Shown: in pieces, positions 1 to 6,761 of the stretch | How positions within the stretch are numbered: the stretch's first letter is position 1 | How the letters are laid out: the number at the start of each line of letters is the position of its first letter | Assembly (NCBI GenBank): GCA_040756995.1 | Contig: JBFLYK010000077.1 | Span: 1-26,594, forward strand | DNA from: BP-133 sp040756995 | Lineage (GTDB): Bacteria > Actinomycetota > Acidimicrobiia > IMCC26256 > BP-133 | Direction: 5' to 3' | DNA length: 26,594 nt | Program-made: the position numbers and the translations under genes | The notes under the pieces: generated by a model | Told to the model about the DNA's origin: nothing | The model's input: only the letters and a program-made list of their open reading frames with translations | Database searches by the model: none

Positions 1-1425
1 GCGGCGGTCGGGTCGCATCTGGCCTTCGCCGCCTTCGGCGCTCGGGCGGCGGCGGCCTGCGGTGCGGAGCACGGCGCGGCGCTGGCCCTCGGTTTCCTGC
101 CCTTGCCATGGGCCTTGGCGGCCGGGCTGGCGACCGAAGCGGCACTGCGCTTCGCCTGGCACCGGCTGCCCGAGGACCGGATCCGGCGGATCGCCTTTGC
201 CGGCAAGCTGGCCGTCGGCTGCGGAGTGGGGCTGGGTCTCCTCGCCGGGCTGGTGGCCCAGGGCGACCCGTCCAATCGCGGCTCGGGGTTCGCCAGCTCG
301 CTGAACGGCGGGGAGGTGTGGTTCTACAGCACCGTCCTGATCTGGTTCTGGAGCTGGGCGGCGCTGCGGCGCCGGGGCGTGCCCGTCCTGAGCGGTGTGC
401 CGGAGCGGATCGCCCGCCTCGACCAACCGGAGACAAGCGGTGTCGCGGCGGCCCCCGGCGCCGGCCAGGCCGCCGGGATCGGGCGGCTCGGGCGGTTGGC
501 GGGCGAGGGAGCCGCGCTGTTCGCGGCGCTGGCCGCCGGGCTGGCCGTGCTCGGGCTCATCTTTGCCCTCGTGGTCACCGAGGGGTTGCACGAGCGCATC
601 GGCTTGCTGTTCGGGTTTCCGGTCGTCGGGTTCAGCTTCGGGGCGGCATTGCTCGACGGCGCGATGGGCGCCGGACTGGGCGGGGTCAGGGGGCATACCA
701 GCCTGGCGCAGTTCGGGATGCCGGCCGGCCCGGACGCCGGTGCCGCCCCCGTGTGGGTCTTCGCCGCCCTGCTGCTGGCGCCGGGCGCGGTGGCGGCGGT
801 GGTGTGGCGACGGCTGGAGCGGGAGCGGCCGGCCGACGAGCAGGGCGCCCTGCGGGTGGGAGCGGCGACCGCCGTCGGGTTCACGGCTGCGGCCTGGCTG
901 GCGGCGTTGCTGGGCCGCGTCGTGGTCCTGGCGGCCGTGACCGGACCGAGGGGTGAGGCCTTCGGCTCGGCGCCGGAGATGATTCCCATCCCGGCCCGGG
1001 CCACGGTCGGGACGCTGGTGGCGCTGCGGCCGAACCCGGCGGCGGTGTTGGCCCTCGCTCTGCTCTGGGGGCTGGCCGGCGGATTGGGGGCGGCGTTCCT
1101 GTGGGCGTCGCGCCACAACGCCCGCTGGCAGATCAGCGGTTCCGGCGCGGCGACCGCGGGCCCACCCGCTCCTCCCGCCAGGCCGCCGGAGGAGGCGACC
1201 ACGGTCGTGGCGCCGTCCGGCGCGACGCAACCGGCGGCTTCCGAGTCCGGCGCCTGGCTGTTACCGGAAACGGAAGTGCGCCCCACCGACGTCGACCCGA
1301 AGGGGCTTCCATCGGAGGCGACGGTCGGTGAGGAGAGCCCAACGGAGGTTGACCCCCGCGGCCGGGAATCGGCCGGGGATCAGGAGGCCGGAGCGGGCGG
1401 GGATCCGCCGGGCGGGAAGCCGTAG
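1..1425 (+). CDS. Multi-pass membrane protein, 5' truncated by the window edge
   Basis: The reading frame is open from base 1, so the true start lies upstream. A TTG at 103 is only the first start-like codon inside the window. I do not recognise the family. The visible 474 residues contain about eight hydrophobic segments, near nt 94-160, 181-255, 316-360, 505-575, 595-660, 750-805, 850-930 and 1015-1100, with short Arg-rich loops between them. This suggests an integral membrane protein. After about nt 1130 the chain turns hydrophilic and Pro/Ala/Glu-rich. It carries two related acidic stretches (TEVRPTDVDP and SPTEVDPRG) that look like a disordered cytoplasmic tail. The last 46 nt overlap, tail to tail, the end of the minus-strand gene that follows. 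A transporter or a streptophobe-type actinobacterial membrane protein is possible but not shown. Confidence 0.7.
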   Translation, partial: AAVGSHLAFAAFGARAAAACGAEHGAALALGFLPLPWALAAGLATEAALRFAWHRLPEDRIRRIAFAGKLAVGCGVGLGLLAGLVAQGDPSNRGSGFASSLNGGEVWFYSTVLIWFWSWAALRRRGVPVLSGVPERIARLDQPETSGVAAAPGAGQAAGIGRLGRLAGEGAALFAALAAGLAVLGLIFALVVTEGLHERIGLLFGFPVVGFSFGAALLDGAMGAGLGGVRGHTSLAQFGMPAGPDAGAAPVWVFAALLLAPGAVAAVVWRRLERERPADEQGALRVGAATAVGFTAAAWLAALLGRVVVLAAVTGPRGEAFGSAPEMIPIPARATVGTLVALRPNPAAVLALALLWGLAGGLGAAFLWASRHNARWQISGSGAATAGPPAPPARPPEEATTVVAPSGATQPAASESGAWLLPETEVRPTDVDPKGLPSEATVGEESPTEVDPRGRESAGDQEAGAGGDPPGGKP

Positions 1426-1901
1426 GCGGACCAGTCTTCGGGATTGTCCTCCGTGTAGGTGCCGAGGACCTCGCCGTCGACGGCGTCGAGCTCGACGAGG
1501 CCGCGCTTGGAGGGCGGCTCGTCGGCGGAGTAGAGCAGGACCCGCCAGACCGGCCGGCTGCGCAGGCCCCGCCAGGCCAGCTGGGCCGAGGCGTGGCCGA
1601 CGGGGAAACCCGTGGCGGCGGCCGAGGCGGCCAGGGCGCCGGTCTCGTCGAGGCGCAGCGGCCAGGCGGCGGCGAAGTGGTAGGCGGCCACCAGCGCCAG
1701 GAAGATGGCGGCGGCCAGGAGACCTCCGTTGCCGGAGCCGGCGGCGCCGGCTCCGCAGGCGGCGGCGGCCACCACGTGGCACCAGGCGGCGATGCGGCGC
1801 TTGCGGTTGTCCGGCACCTTGTAGGGCCGGGCAACGGTGATGTCGAGCTCTTCGGGGAGCTCGTCCTCCGAGCGCCGGGTGCCGTTGTGCTCTTCGCTCA
1901 T
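1380..1901 (-). CDS. Small membrane protein of unknown function (173 aa), last gene of the rpsR-thrS-HIT operon
   Basis: I chose the ATG at 1901 because it overlaps the stop of the HIT gene as ATGA (1898-1901), the usual mark of translational coupling. An ATG ten codons further upstream would lie inside the HIT gene. The N-terminus is charged (EEHNGTRRSEDELPEEL). Two hydrophobic stretches follow at about residues 38-52 and 58-78. The C-terminal half (about 110-150: WRVLLYSADEPPSKRGLVEL, then DAVDGEVLG) resembles the turn in PepSY-like domains where a residue such as Val precedes DG-x-V. That likeness is weak, so I give no function. In M. tuberculosis the gene after the HIT protein is pgsA, so this partner differs. 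Its 3' end overlaps the converging membrane-protein gene by 46 bp. Confidence 0.75.
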   Translation of the reverse strand: MSEEHNGTRRSEDELPEELDITVARPYKVPDNRKRRIAAWCHVVAAAACGAGAAGSGNGGLLAAAIFLALVAAYHFAAAWPLRLDETGALAASAAATGFPVGHASAQLAWRGLRSRPVWRVLLYSADEPPSKRGLVELDAVDGEVLGTYTEDNPEDWSAYGFPPGGSPPAPAS

Positions 1902-2386
1902 CGGGGCCAGGCCGCCCGCAGCTTTTCCCACGTCGTGTGGAGGTCTTCGGGGATCACGCGCACCTCGGCGACGGACGTCATGAAGTTCGTGTCACCGCCC
2001 CAGCGGGGAACGGCATGGAAATGCAGATGGCCCGGCACACCGGCGCCCGCTTCCCGACCCAGGTTGGCACCGACGTTGAAGCCGTCGGGGTGGCTGATGT
2101 CCCGCAACGCCTGGGTCGCCCGCTGGAGCCCACCGAACAGCGCCGCCGCCTCGTCGACGGACAGGCCGTTCAGCTCCGGCTCGTGACGGATCGGCGCCAC
2201 CATCAGGTGACCGGACGTGTAGGGAAAGGCGTTGAGGACGGTGAAGCTGTGGGGCGTCCGCTCGAGGATGAGCGACTCCTCGTCCTCTCCGGAGAGCAGC
2301 GTGCAGAACAGGCACCCGTCCTCACCACCGGCGATGCCCGAGACATAAGCGGACCGCCAACCGGCCCAGAGCCGTTCCATCGTCAT
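1898..2386 (-). CDS. HIT-family nucleotide hydrolase/phosphorylase (Ap4A phosphorylase-like)
   Basis: The 162-residue protein carries the histidine-triad signature H120-L-H122-F-H124 (HLHFHAVPRW). The middle histidine is the nucleophile that attacks the alpha-phosphate of nucleotide substrates. A C25-x-x-C28 pair near the N-terminus matches the metal-binding pair of the branch that includes mycobacterial Rv2613c, an Ap4A phosphorylase. The gene starts 5 nt after the thrS stop. The thrS-HIT order is also found in Mycobacterium (Rv2614c-Rv2613c). Threonyl-tRNA synthetase and its relatives make Ap4A as a side product, so clearing dinucleoside polyphosphates is a reasonable role, though substrate choice is inferred. 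A second in-frame ATG two codons downstream (2380) could also serve as the start. Confidence 0.9.
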   Translation of the reverse strand: MTMERLWAGWRSAYVSGIAGGEDGCLFCTLLSGEDEESLILERTPHSFTVLNAFPYTSGHLMVAPIRHEPELNGLSVDEAAALFGGLQRATQALRDISHPDGFNVGANLGREAGAGVPGHLHFHAVPRWGGDTNFMTSVAEVRVIPEDLHTTWEKLRAAWPR

Positions 2387-2391
2387 CGGCG

Positions 2392-4383
2392 CTACGACCG
2401 GGCCGCCACCTCGGCGGCCAGGCGTTGCACGAAGTCGTCGAGGGGGACGTCGCGTTCGGGCCGGTCGGCCCCCCGCACGTTCACGCCCACCGTTTGGTGT
2501 TCCACGTCGGAGTCGCCCACCACCAGCAGGTACGGGATCTTCTCCAACTTGCCCTTCCGCACCCGGGCGCCGAGCGTGTCATGGGTGGCGTCGGTCATCT
2601 CCACCCGGAACCCGCCCGAGCGCAACCGGTCAGCCACGGTGGCGGCGTAGTCGTCATGGCGGTCGGCCACCGGCAGCACCTGCACCTGCACCGGGGCCAG
2701 CCAGGTCGGGAAGGCCCCGGCGTAGTGCTCGACCAGGATCCCGAAGAAGCGCTCCACCGACCCGAACAGCGCCCGGTGGATCATGATCGGCCGGTGCCGC
2801 TCATTGTCTTCGCCGACGTAGGTGAGATCGAAGCGGATGGGATGGTTGAAGTCGACCTGCAGCGTTGACAGCTGCCAGCGCCGGCCGATGGCGTCCTTCA
2901 AGTGCACGTCGATCTTGGGGCCGTAGAAGGCACCCTCGCCCTCGGCCACCGTGTAGGCCAGACCCGACTGCCGCAGGGCCTCGTGCAGCGCGTCGGTGGC
3001 CCGCTCCCAGTCCTCGTCGGAGCCGACCGACTTCCCCTCCGGCCGGGTCGACAACTCGGCCTCGAAGTGCTCGAAGCCGAACGTCCGCAGGATCCGGAGC
3101 ACGAAGCCGAGCAGCGACGTGAGCTCGGGAACGATCTGCTCCGGAGTGCAGTAGATGTGGCTGTCGTCCTGGGTGAAGCCCCGGGTCCGCAGCAGGCCGT
3201 GGATGACGCCGGAGCGCTCGTAGCGGTACACCGTCCCGAACTCGAAGAGCCGCAGCGGCAGCTCCCGGTACGACCGGGTGCGCGACCTGAAGATCAGGCA
3301 GTGCATCGGGCAGTTCATCGGCTTCGGGTAGTACTTCGCCCCCTCCATCTCCATGGGGGGGTACATCCCCTCCGCGTAGAAGTCGAGGTGCCCGCTGGTC
3401 TCGAACAGCTGGCCCTTCGTCAGGTGGGGCGTGACGACGAACTCGTAATTGGCCTTCTCGTGCTCGGTGCGGGAGAAGTCCTCCATCTGCTTGCGGACCT
3501 TGGCCCCCTTCGGGTGCCACACCGCCAGCCCGCCGCCGAGCTCGTCGGGAAACGAGATGAGGTCGAGTTCCACGCCGAGCTTGCGGTGGTCACGCCGCTC
3601 CGCCTCCTCCAGGCGGTGGAGGTGCTCGTCGAGATCCTTCCTGGTCGCCCAGGCGGTGCCGTAGATGCGCTGCAGCATCGGGCGCTTCTCGTCGCCCCGC
3701 CAGTAGGCGCCGGCGACCTTCATGAGCTTGAAGGCCCCGAGGCGCTTGGTGCTCGGCACATGGGGGCCCCGGCAGAGATCGACGAAGGAGCCGTCGCCCT
3801 CACCGTCGGACGGGTGCGGGTTCCGGTACACCGACACGACGCCGCCCTCGGCGCCCTCGGTGCTCTCGGCCCCCTCGATGATCTCCCGCTTGAACGGCTG
3901 GTCGGCGAACAGGTCGAGCCCGGCCGCCCTGTCCATCTCCTCCCGGACGAAGGGCTGGCCCTCGCCCACGATGTCCCGCATCCGGGCGTCGATCCGCTCC
4001 AGGTCGGCTTCGGTGAAATGCGCGCCCCCCGGCAGCTCGAAGTCGTAATAGAAGCCGTCGGCGATCGGCGGCCCGATGGCGTAGCGGGCACCGGGGAACA
4101 GGTCGAGGACGGCCTGGGCCAGCACGTGGGCCGTCGAGTGCCGCAGGACATAGAGACCCTCGGGCGAGTCGGCGGTGATGATCGCCACCTCGGCGTCGGC
4201 CGTGATCGGCCGGTCGAGGTCGACCGTGGCGCCGTCGACCGAGGCGGCCACGGCCGCGTCGGCCAGCCGCCGCCCGATGGAGGCGGCGACTTCGGCCGGT
4301 GTCACCCCGGCGGGATACTGTCGGGTCGAGCCGTCCGGGAGCTTGACGGTGATTTCGGGGGCGCCCCGATCGGCGTCAGCCAC
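2392..4383 (-). CDS. thrS: Threonyl-tRNA synthetase
   Basis: This cytosolic class II synthetase charges tRNA-Thr and edits mischarged Ser. The 663-residue chain is full length. It has a TGS domain at about 10-70. The editing domain has H82-x3-H86 and later C204/H208 (DLCRGPHVP). The catalytic core has zinc ligands C358 (MNCPMHC), H409 (TQDDSHIY) and H536 (MIHRALFGS). Class II motif 2 is FEFGTVYRYERSG and motif 3 is GSVERFFGILVEH. The anticodon-binding domain covers about 565-660. The start is a GTG at 4383, 15 nt after the rpsR stop, with only a weak ribosome-binding site. Translation may therefore rely on coupling to rpsR. The stop lies 5 nt before the HIT gene. I saw no T-box or thrS-type operator at its own start, so expression probably follows the rpsR promoter. 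Confidence 0.98.
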   Translation of the reverse strand: MADADRGAPEITVKLPDGSTRQYPAGVTPAEVAASIGRRLADAAVAASVDGATVDLDRPITADAEVAIITADSPEGLYVLRHSTAHVLAQAVLDLFPGARYAIGPPIADGFYYDFELPGGAHFTEADLERIDARMRDIVGEGQPFVREEMDRAAGLDLFADQPFKREIIEGAESTEGAEGGVVSVYRNPHPSDGEGDGSFVDLCRGPHVPSTKRLGAFKLMKVAGAYWRGDEKRPMLQRIYGTAWATRKDLDEHLHRLEEAERRDHRKLGVELDLISFPDELGGGLAVWHPKGAKVRKQMEDFSRTEHEKANYEFVVTPHLTKGQLFETSGHLDFYAEGMYPPMEMEGAKYYPKPMNCPMHCLIFRSRTRSYRELPLRLFEFGTVYRYERSGVIHGLLRTRGFTQDDSHIYCTPEQIVPELTSLLGFVLRILRTFGFEHFEAELSTRPEGKSVGSDEDWERATDALHEALRQSGLAYTVAEGEGAFYGPKIDVHLKDAIGRRWQLSTLQVDFNHPIRFDLTYVGEDNERHRPIMIHRALFGSVERFFGILVEHYAGAFPTWLAPVQVQVLPVADRHDDYAATVADRLRSGGFRVEMTDATHDTLGARVRKGKLEKIPYLLVVGDSDVEHQTVGVNVRGADRPERDVPLDDFVQRLAAEVAARS

Positions 4384-4398
4384 GTCCTAGGGGAGGGC

Positions 4399-4878
4399 TC
4401 AGCCCTCGTCCTCGTCGGCGCCCACGTCCTCGGCGCCGATCTCGAGGTCTTCCATGTCCTCGGCGGCGACGTCCGCGGCTTCGACGGCGGCCTCTTCGGC
4501 GCCGGCGGCCGCCTCGGCCTGCTCCTCGCGGGGACGAGCCGGACCACCGGGCCCACCACGGCCACCCCGGCCGCCGCGCCCGCCGAGGCGCTCGGCCACG
4601 GTGCGCTTGGCGTAGGGCAGGAGAGCCAGCTCCCGGGCCGTCTTGATGGCCACGGCCACTTCCCGCTGGTGGCGGTTGCAGTTGCCGGTTGTGCGGCGGG
4701 CCTTGATCTTGGCCCGCTCGGAGAGGAACCGCCCGAGGAGGTTGGCGTCCTTGTAGTCGACCCACGGGATGCTGTCGCGGCAGAAGACGCAGACCTTGGG
4801 CTTACCCCGGCGGGGGCGGAGCGCAGCGGCGGCCGGCGCCCGCTTCGAACCTCGGCTGCGATCGTTGTTGCGGGCCAT
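4399..4878 (-). CDS. rpsR: 30S ribosomal protein S18 (zinc-binding form) with a long RGG and acidic C-terminal tail
   Basis: Residues about 25-97 are a full S18 core. This includes the zinc-binding pattern C30-x-x-C33 ... C67-x-x-H70 (VCVFC and NCNRHQ) and the conserved segment from ANLLGRFLSERAKIKARR to KTARELALLPY. S18 binds the small-subunit platform next to S6. The start ATG at 4878 has a clear ribosome-binding site (GAGGGAG) 5-6 nt upstream and an SRGSKRAP-type basic N-terminus. The family is usually about 75-90 residues, but this protein has 159. After the core come RGG repeats (about 100-113), then an Ala/Glu/Asp-rich tail ending DEDEG. Unusually, the gene heads an operon with thrS instead of sitting with rpsF, ssb and rplI. 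It could be the only S18 or a second, zinc-type paralogue. Confidence 0.93.
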   Translation of the reverse strand: MARNNDRSRGSKRAPAAAALRPRRGKPKVCVFCRDSIPWVDYKDANLLGRFLSERAKIKARRTTGNCNRHQREVAVAIKTARELALLPYAKRTVAERLGGRGGRGGRGGPGGPARPREEQAEAAAGAEEAAVEAADVAAEDMEDLEIGAEDVGADEDEG

Positions 4879-4908
4879 CAAAACTCCCTCGTGCGTGAAC
4901 GGCCCGCC

Positions 4909-4914
4909 AGCGTA
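4909..4914 (-). promoter_or_regulatory. Predicted -10 element for the rpsR-thrS operon
   Basis: The minus strand reads TACGCT, matching the actinobacterial TAnnnT consensus, 30 nt before the rpsR ATG. It leaves room for a short leader carrying the GAGGGAG ribosome-binding site. No convincing -35 was found. Confidence 0.5.
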
Positions 4915-5031
4915 GCAGTGACCGGTCGGGAAACCGTCAGGCCCGGGGGACCGGGGGTGCCCCCCGGACAAGCCCGGGGCGCCGAGATGCGCCCCGGTAA
5001 GGCCGCGTGCCACCGCCCGGAGTCTGCCTGG

Positions 5032-5037
5032 TACGGT
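5032..5037 (+). promoter_or_regulatory. Predicted -10 element for the cold-shock gene
   Basis: TACGGT lies about 118 nt before the csp start codon. If used, the mRNA would have a 5' leader of about 110 nt. Long leaders are typical of cold-shock mRNAs. The -35 is unclear. The 276-nt region between rpsR and csp thus holds two divergent promoters. Confidence 0.4.
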
Positions 5038-5154
5038 GCGCTCGAAGGGTTCACCACGATCCAATTTCGCTTCGAGCAGTTCCCTTTCGAATCCCCTCCG
5101 AGCCACGGCCGGGGTTCGCTTGCCCGGGGCGGCGCATCACCAGGAGGGACGTTC

Positions 5155-5358
5155 GTGCCGGTTGGAGTAGTCAAGTGGTTCAACGCCGAGAAGGGATACG
5201 GCTTCATCTCCCAGGAATCCGGCCCTGATGTGTTCGTGCACTTCAGCGCCATCCAGGAGACGGGCTACCGCTCGCTCAACGAGAACGACAAGGTCGAGTT
5301 CGAGGTGAGCCAGGGCCCGAAGGGCCCCCAGGCCGGCAACGTCCGGCGCATCTCCTAG
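5155..5358 (+). CDS. Cold-shock domain protein (CspA family)
   Basis: The 67-residue protein is a single cold-shock domain, a five-stranded OB fold that binds single-stranded RNA and DNA. RNP1 is KGYGFI (13-18) and RNP2 is VFVHF (26-30). The opening VGVVKWFNAEKGYGFI and the closing GPQAGNVRRI are canonical. I chose the GTG at 5155 because AGGAGGGA (5142-5149) lies at good distance and homologues begin at this point. The gene diverges from rpsR and ends before a strong hairpin shared with the converging peptidase gene. It probably acts as an RNA chaperone. The sequence does not show whether expression is cold-induced or constitutive. Confidence 0.96.
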   Translation: MPVGVVKWFNAEKGYGFISQESGPDVFVHFSAIQETGYRSLNENDKVEFEVSQGPKGPQAGNVRRIS

Positions 5359-5383
5359 CGCCAGTCTCGGAGGTTCGACGCTC

Positions 5384-5407
5384 GAGGGCCCGCTCCGGCG
5401 GGCCCTC
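5384..5407. terminator. Hairpin between converging csp and peptidase genes
   Basis: A perfect 10-bp stem (GAGGGCCCGC / GCGGGCCCTC) closes a TCCG loop, and the + strand continues with a weak T-rich run (CCTTTC). It sits 25 nt after the csp stop and overlaps the stop codon of the minus-strand peptidase gene. It probably terminates transcription from both sides. Confidence 0.75.
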
Positions 5408-6761
5408 AGCCTTTCCCGCCGTTCCAGTCCTTCTGGAACTGGTCGAGGCCGGCGCCGTAGACGGCCTGCAGGGCCTGGTCGACGCGGTAGCGGCTCGTCC
5501 CCGGGGCGACCCGCACCTGGCCCACCCGCATCAGCAGGTCGAGGGGGGCGCCCTTCCCCTTCCGGGCGGCCAGGAAGGCCACGGCCGACGTGCTCTCGTC
5601 GTAGGCCCGGACGATCGCCTCGCCGCCGCCGGTGGTGAACTCCCAGTCCTCGGGGAGGATCCCGTCGGTCCCGTCCACCGGCACCGGGCCGTCCTGACCG
5701 GTGGCCATCCAGTCGGCCAGCCCCTCGTGGATCCACGACGGCACGAACGGCCCCGCCAGCGGGAAGGCCGCCACGTGGGTGAACTCGTGATGGAAGGTCT
5801 GGAGCTGGAAGTCCCGCCGGCTGCGGGCCAGGTTGGTGTCCTGGACGTAGACCCGGGGCGCCGTCGACTGCCAGTCGTCGTCGCGGTCGACGGTGGCGCT
5901 GGCGAAGGCCACGAAGTTCGACAGGTCGAAGGTGGCCTGGAGGATCTCCCGCAGCTGGTCGAGGGTGTGGGGCAGCACCACCACGATCTGGGCCGGCAGC
6001 GTGCCGCCGAAGACCGCCGTCAGCCGGGCGTAGCCCTGCTCGCACAGCCCGCCGATCGCCTGGGCCCGCTTCCGGTCGGCGGGGTCGTGGAGGATCGTGA
6101 AGTGCTCGGTGCGCTGCTGGCTGACGGGCCCGTAGTCCCACAGGTTCCGGGCCGACGGCAGGCCGACGTCCTCCAGGTCCCGGTCGGAGACGATCCGCCA
6201 GCGGCCCTCCCGGAGGAGGAACGTGTAGTAGTAGCCGTCGACGGCGTCGACGGTGTCGATGCCCGTCAGGCGGTAGCGGGCCTCGACCGGCGGGAGGAAC
6301 ACCGCCTCGGCGGAGGGGTACTTCGCCGCCAGGCCGGCGCTGAGGTCCGGCACCTCGTCGGTCCGCATCTCGAGTTCGTAGAAGGCCAGCGGCAGCGACC
6401 GCAGGCCGTCGAACAGATGGCCCTGGCGGACCTTGAACTCCTCGCTGCCCAGCGGATCGACCGTGTCGAGAAACGCCGCCCGGTCGCCCCGCCGGAGGGC
6501 ATCGACCCGCTCGGCCAGCACCCGCCGGACGGCGTCCTCCCGGGTCACCGTCAGGGTGGCGGTCTGGGCCCCAGCGCCTGCCTGCACGACCGAGGCCGCC
6601 GCGAGGGCGGCAAGGAACAACGCCGCCCGGGGCCCCCACCAACTGGCGTTCTTTTTCCGCTCTATTCCGGTAAAGGAACGCCAATTCGCACCCGGCGGCC
6701 GCCCGCCGCGTTCTGGCGTTCGCTTTCCGCTATATCCCGGTAAACGAACGCCAGTTGGCAT
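5406..6761 (-). CDS. Secreted or membrane-anchored metallopeptidase, MA-family gluzincin type
   Basis: The 451-residue frame contains H325-E-F-T-H329 followed by W-I-H-E346-G-L-A-D-W, the HExxH...E zinc site of Peptidase_MA-like gluzincins. A hydrophobic segment at about 45-62 (AALFLAALAAASVVQAGAGA) looks like a signal peptide, so the enzyme probably acts outside the membrane. An NTF2-like or lipoprotein-like domain may fill about 75-195 (DAVRRVLAERVDALRRGDRA). The start is uncertain. The ATG at 6761 overlaps the stop of the mshC-like gene as TGATG, but a frame starting there must translate two palindromic repeats before the signal peptide. The only later in-frame start before the hydrophobic core is a TTG at 6620. 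The substrate is unknown. The 3' end lies in a shared terminator hairpin. Confidence 0.85.
   Translation of the reverse strand: MPTGVRLPGYSGKRTPERGGRPPGANWRSFTGIERKKNASWWGPRAALFLAALAAASVVQAGAGAQTATLTVTREDAVRRVLAERVDALRRGDRAAFLDTVDPLGSEEFKVRQGHLFDGLRSLPLAFYELEMRTDEVPDLSAGLAAKYPSAEAVFLPPVEARYRLTGIDTVDAVDGYYYTFLLREGRWRIVSDRDLEDVGLPSARNLWDYGPVSQQRTEHFTILHDPADRKRAQAIGGLCEQGYARLTAVFGGTLPAQIVVVLPHTLDQLREILQATFDLSNFVAFASATVDRDDDWQSTAPRVYVQDTNLARSRRDFQLQTFHHEFTHVAAFPLAGPFVPSWIHEGLADWMATGQDGPVPVDGTDGILPEDWEFTTGGGEAIVRAYDESTSAVAFLAARKGKGAPLDLLMRVGQVRVAPGTSRYRVDQALQAVYGAGLDQFQKDWNGGKG
6641..6686. repeat. Palindromic repeat unit A
   Basis: A 46-nt unit with outer arms GGCGTTC / GAACGCC and inner arms TTT..CCG / CGG..AAA, closing on a short AT-richer loop. 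It is about 83% identical to unit B at 6711-6756. Some differences keep pairing intact (a T.G pair here is G-C in B), which suggests selection on the folded form. It resembles a REP-type extragenic palindrome. Confidence 0.8.
6711..6756. repeat. Palindromic repeat unit B
   Basis: The second copy of the 46-nt hairpin unit, 70 nt downstream of unit A in the same orientation, with 24 nt of GC-rich spacer between them. The outer arms extend to CTGGCGTTC / GAACGCCAG. The offset of 70 is not a multiple of three, so the copies are read in different frames of the overlapping peptidase frame. That argues against a protein-level origin. Confidence 0.8.

Noticed and set aside
2387..4398. T-box or thrS-type autoregulatory operator
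   Set aside because: Only 15 nt separate rpsR from thrS, with no room for a T-box. Upstream of rpsR I saw no tRNA-Thr-like arm.
2902..5358. Very long + strand open frame opposite thrS and rpsR
   Set aside because: It is antisense to thrS and rpsR, shows no domain, and is Leu/Arg/Val-rich low-complexity. High GC keeps such frames open. Only its last 68 codons (the csp gene) are real.
5137..6684. Alternative minus-strand frame over the peptidase gene
   Set aside because: It is low-complexity Gly/Arg/Pro sequence, while the overlapping frame carries HEFTH and a signal peptide.
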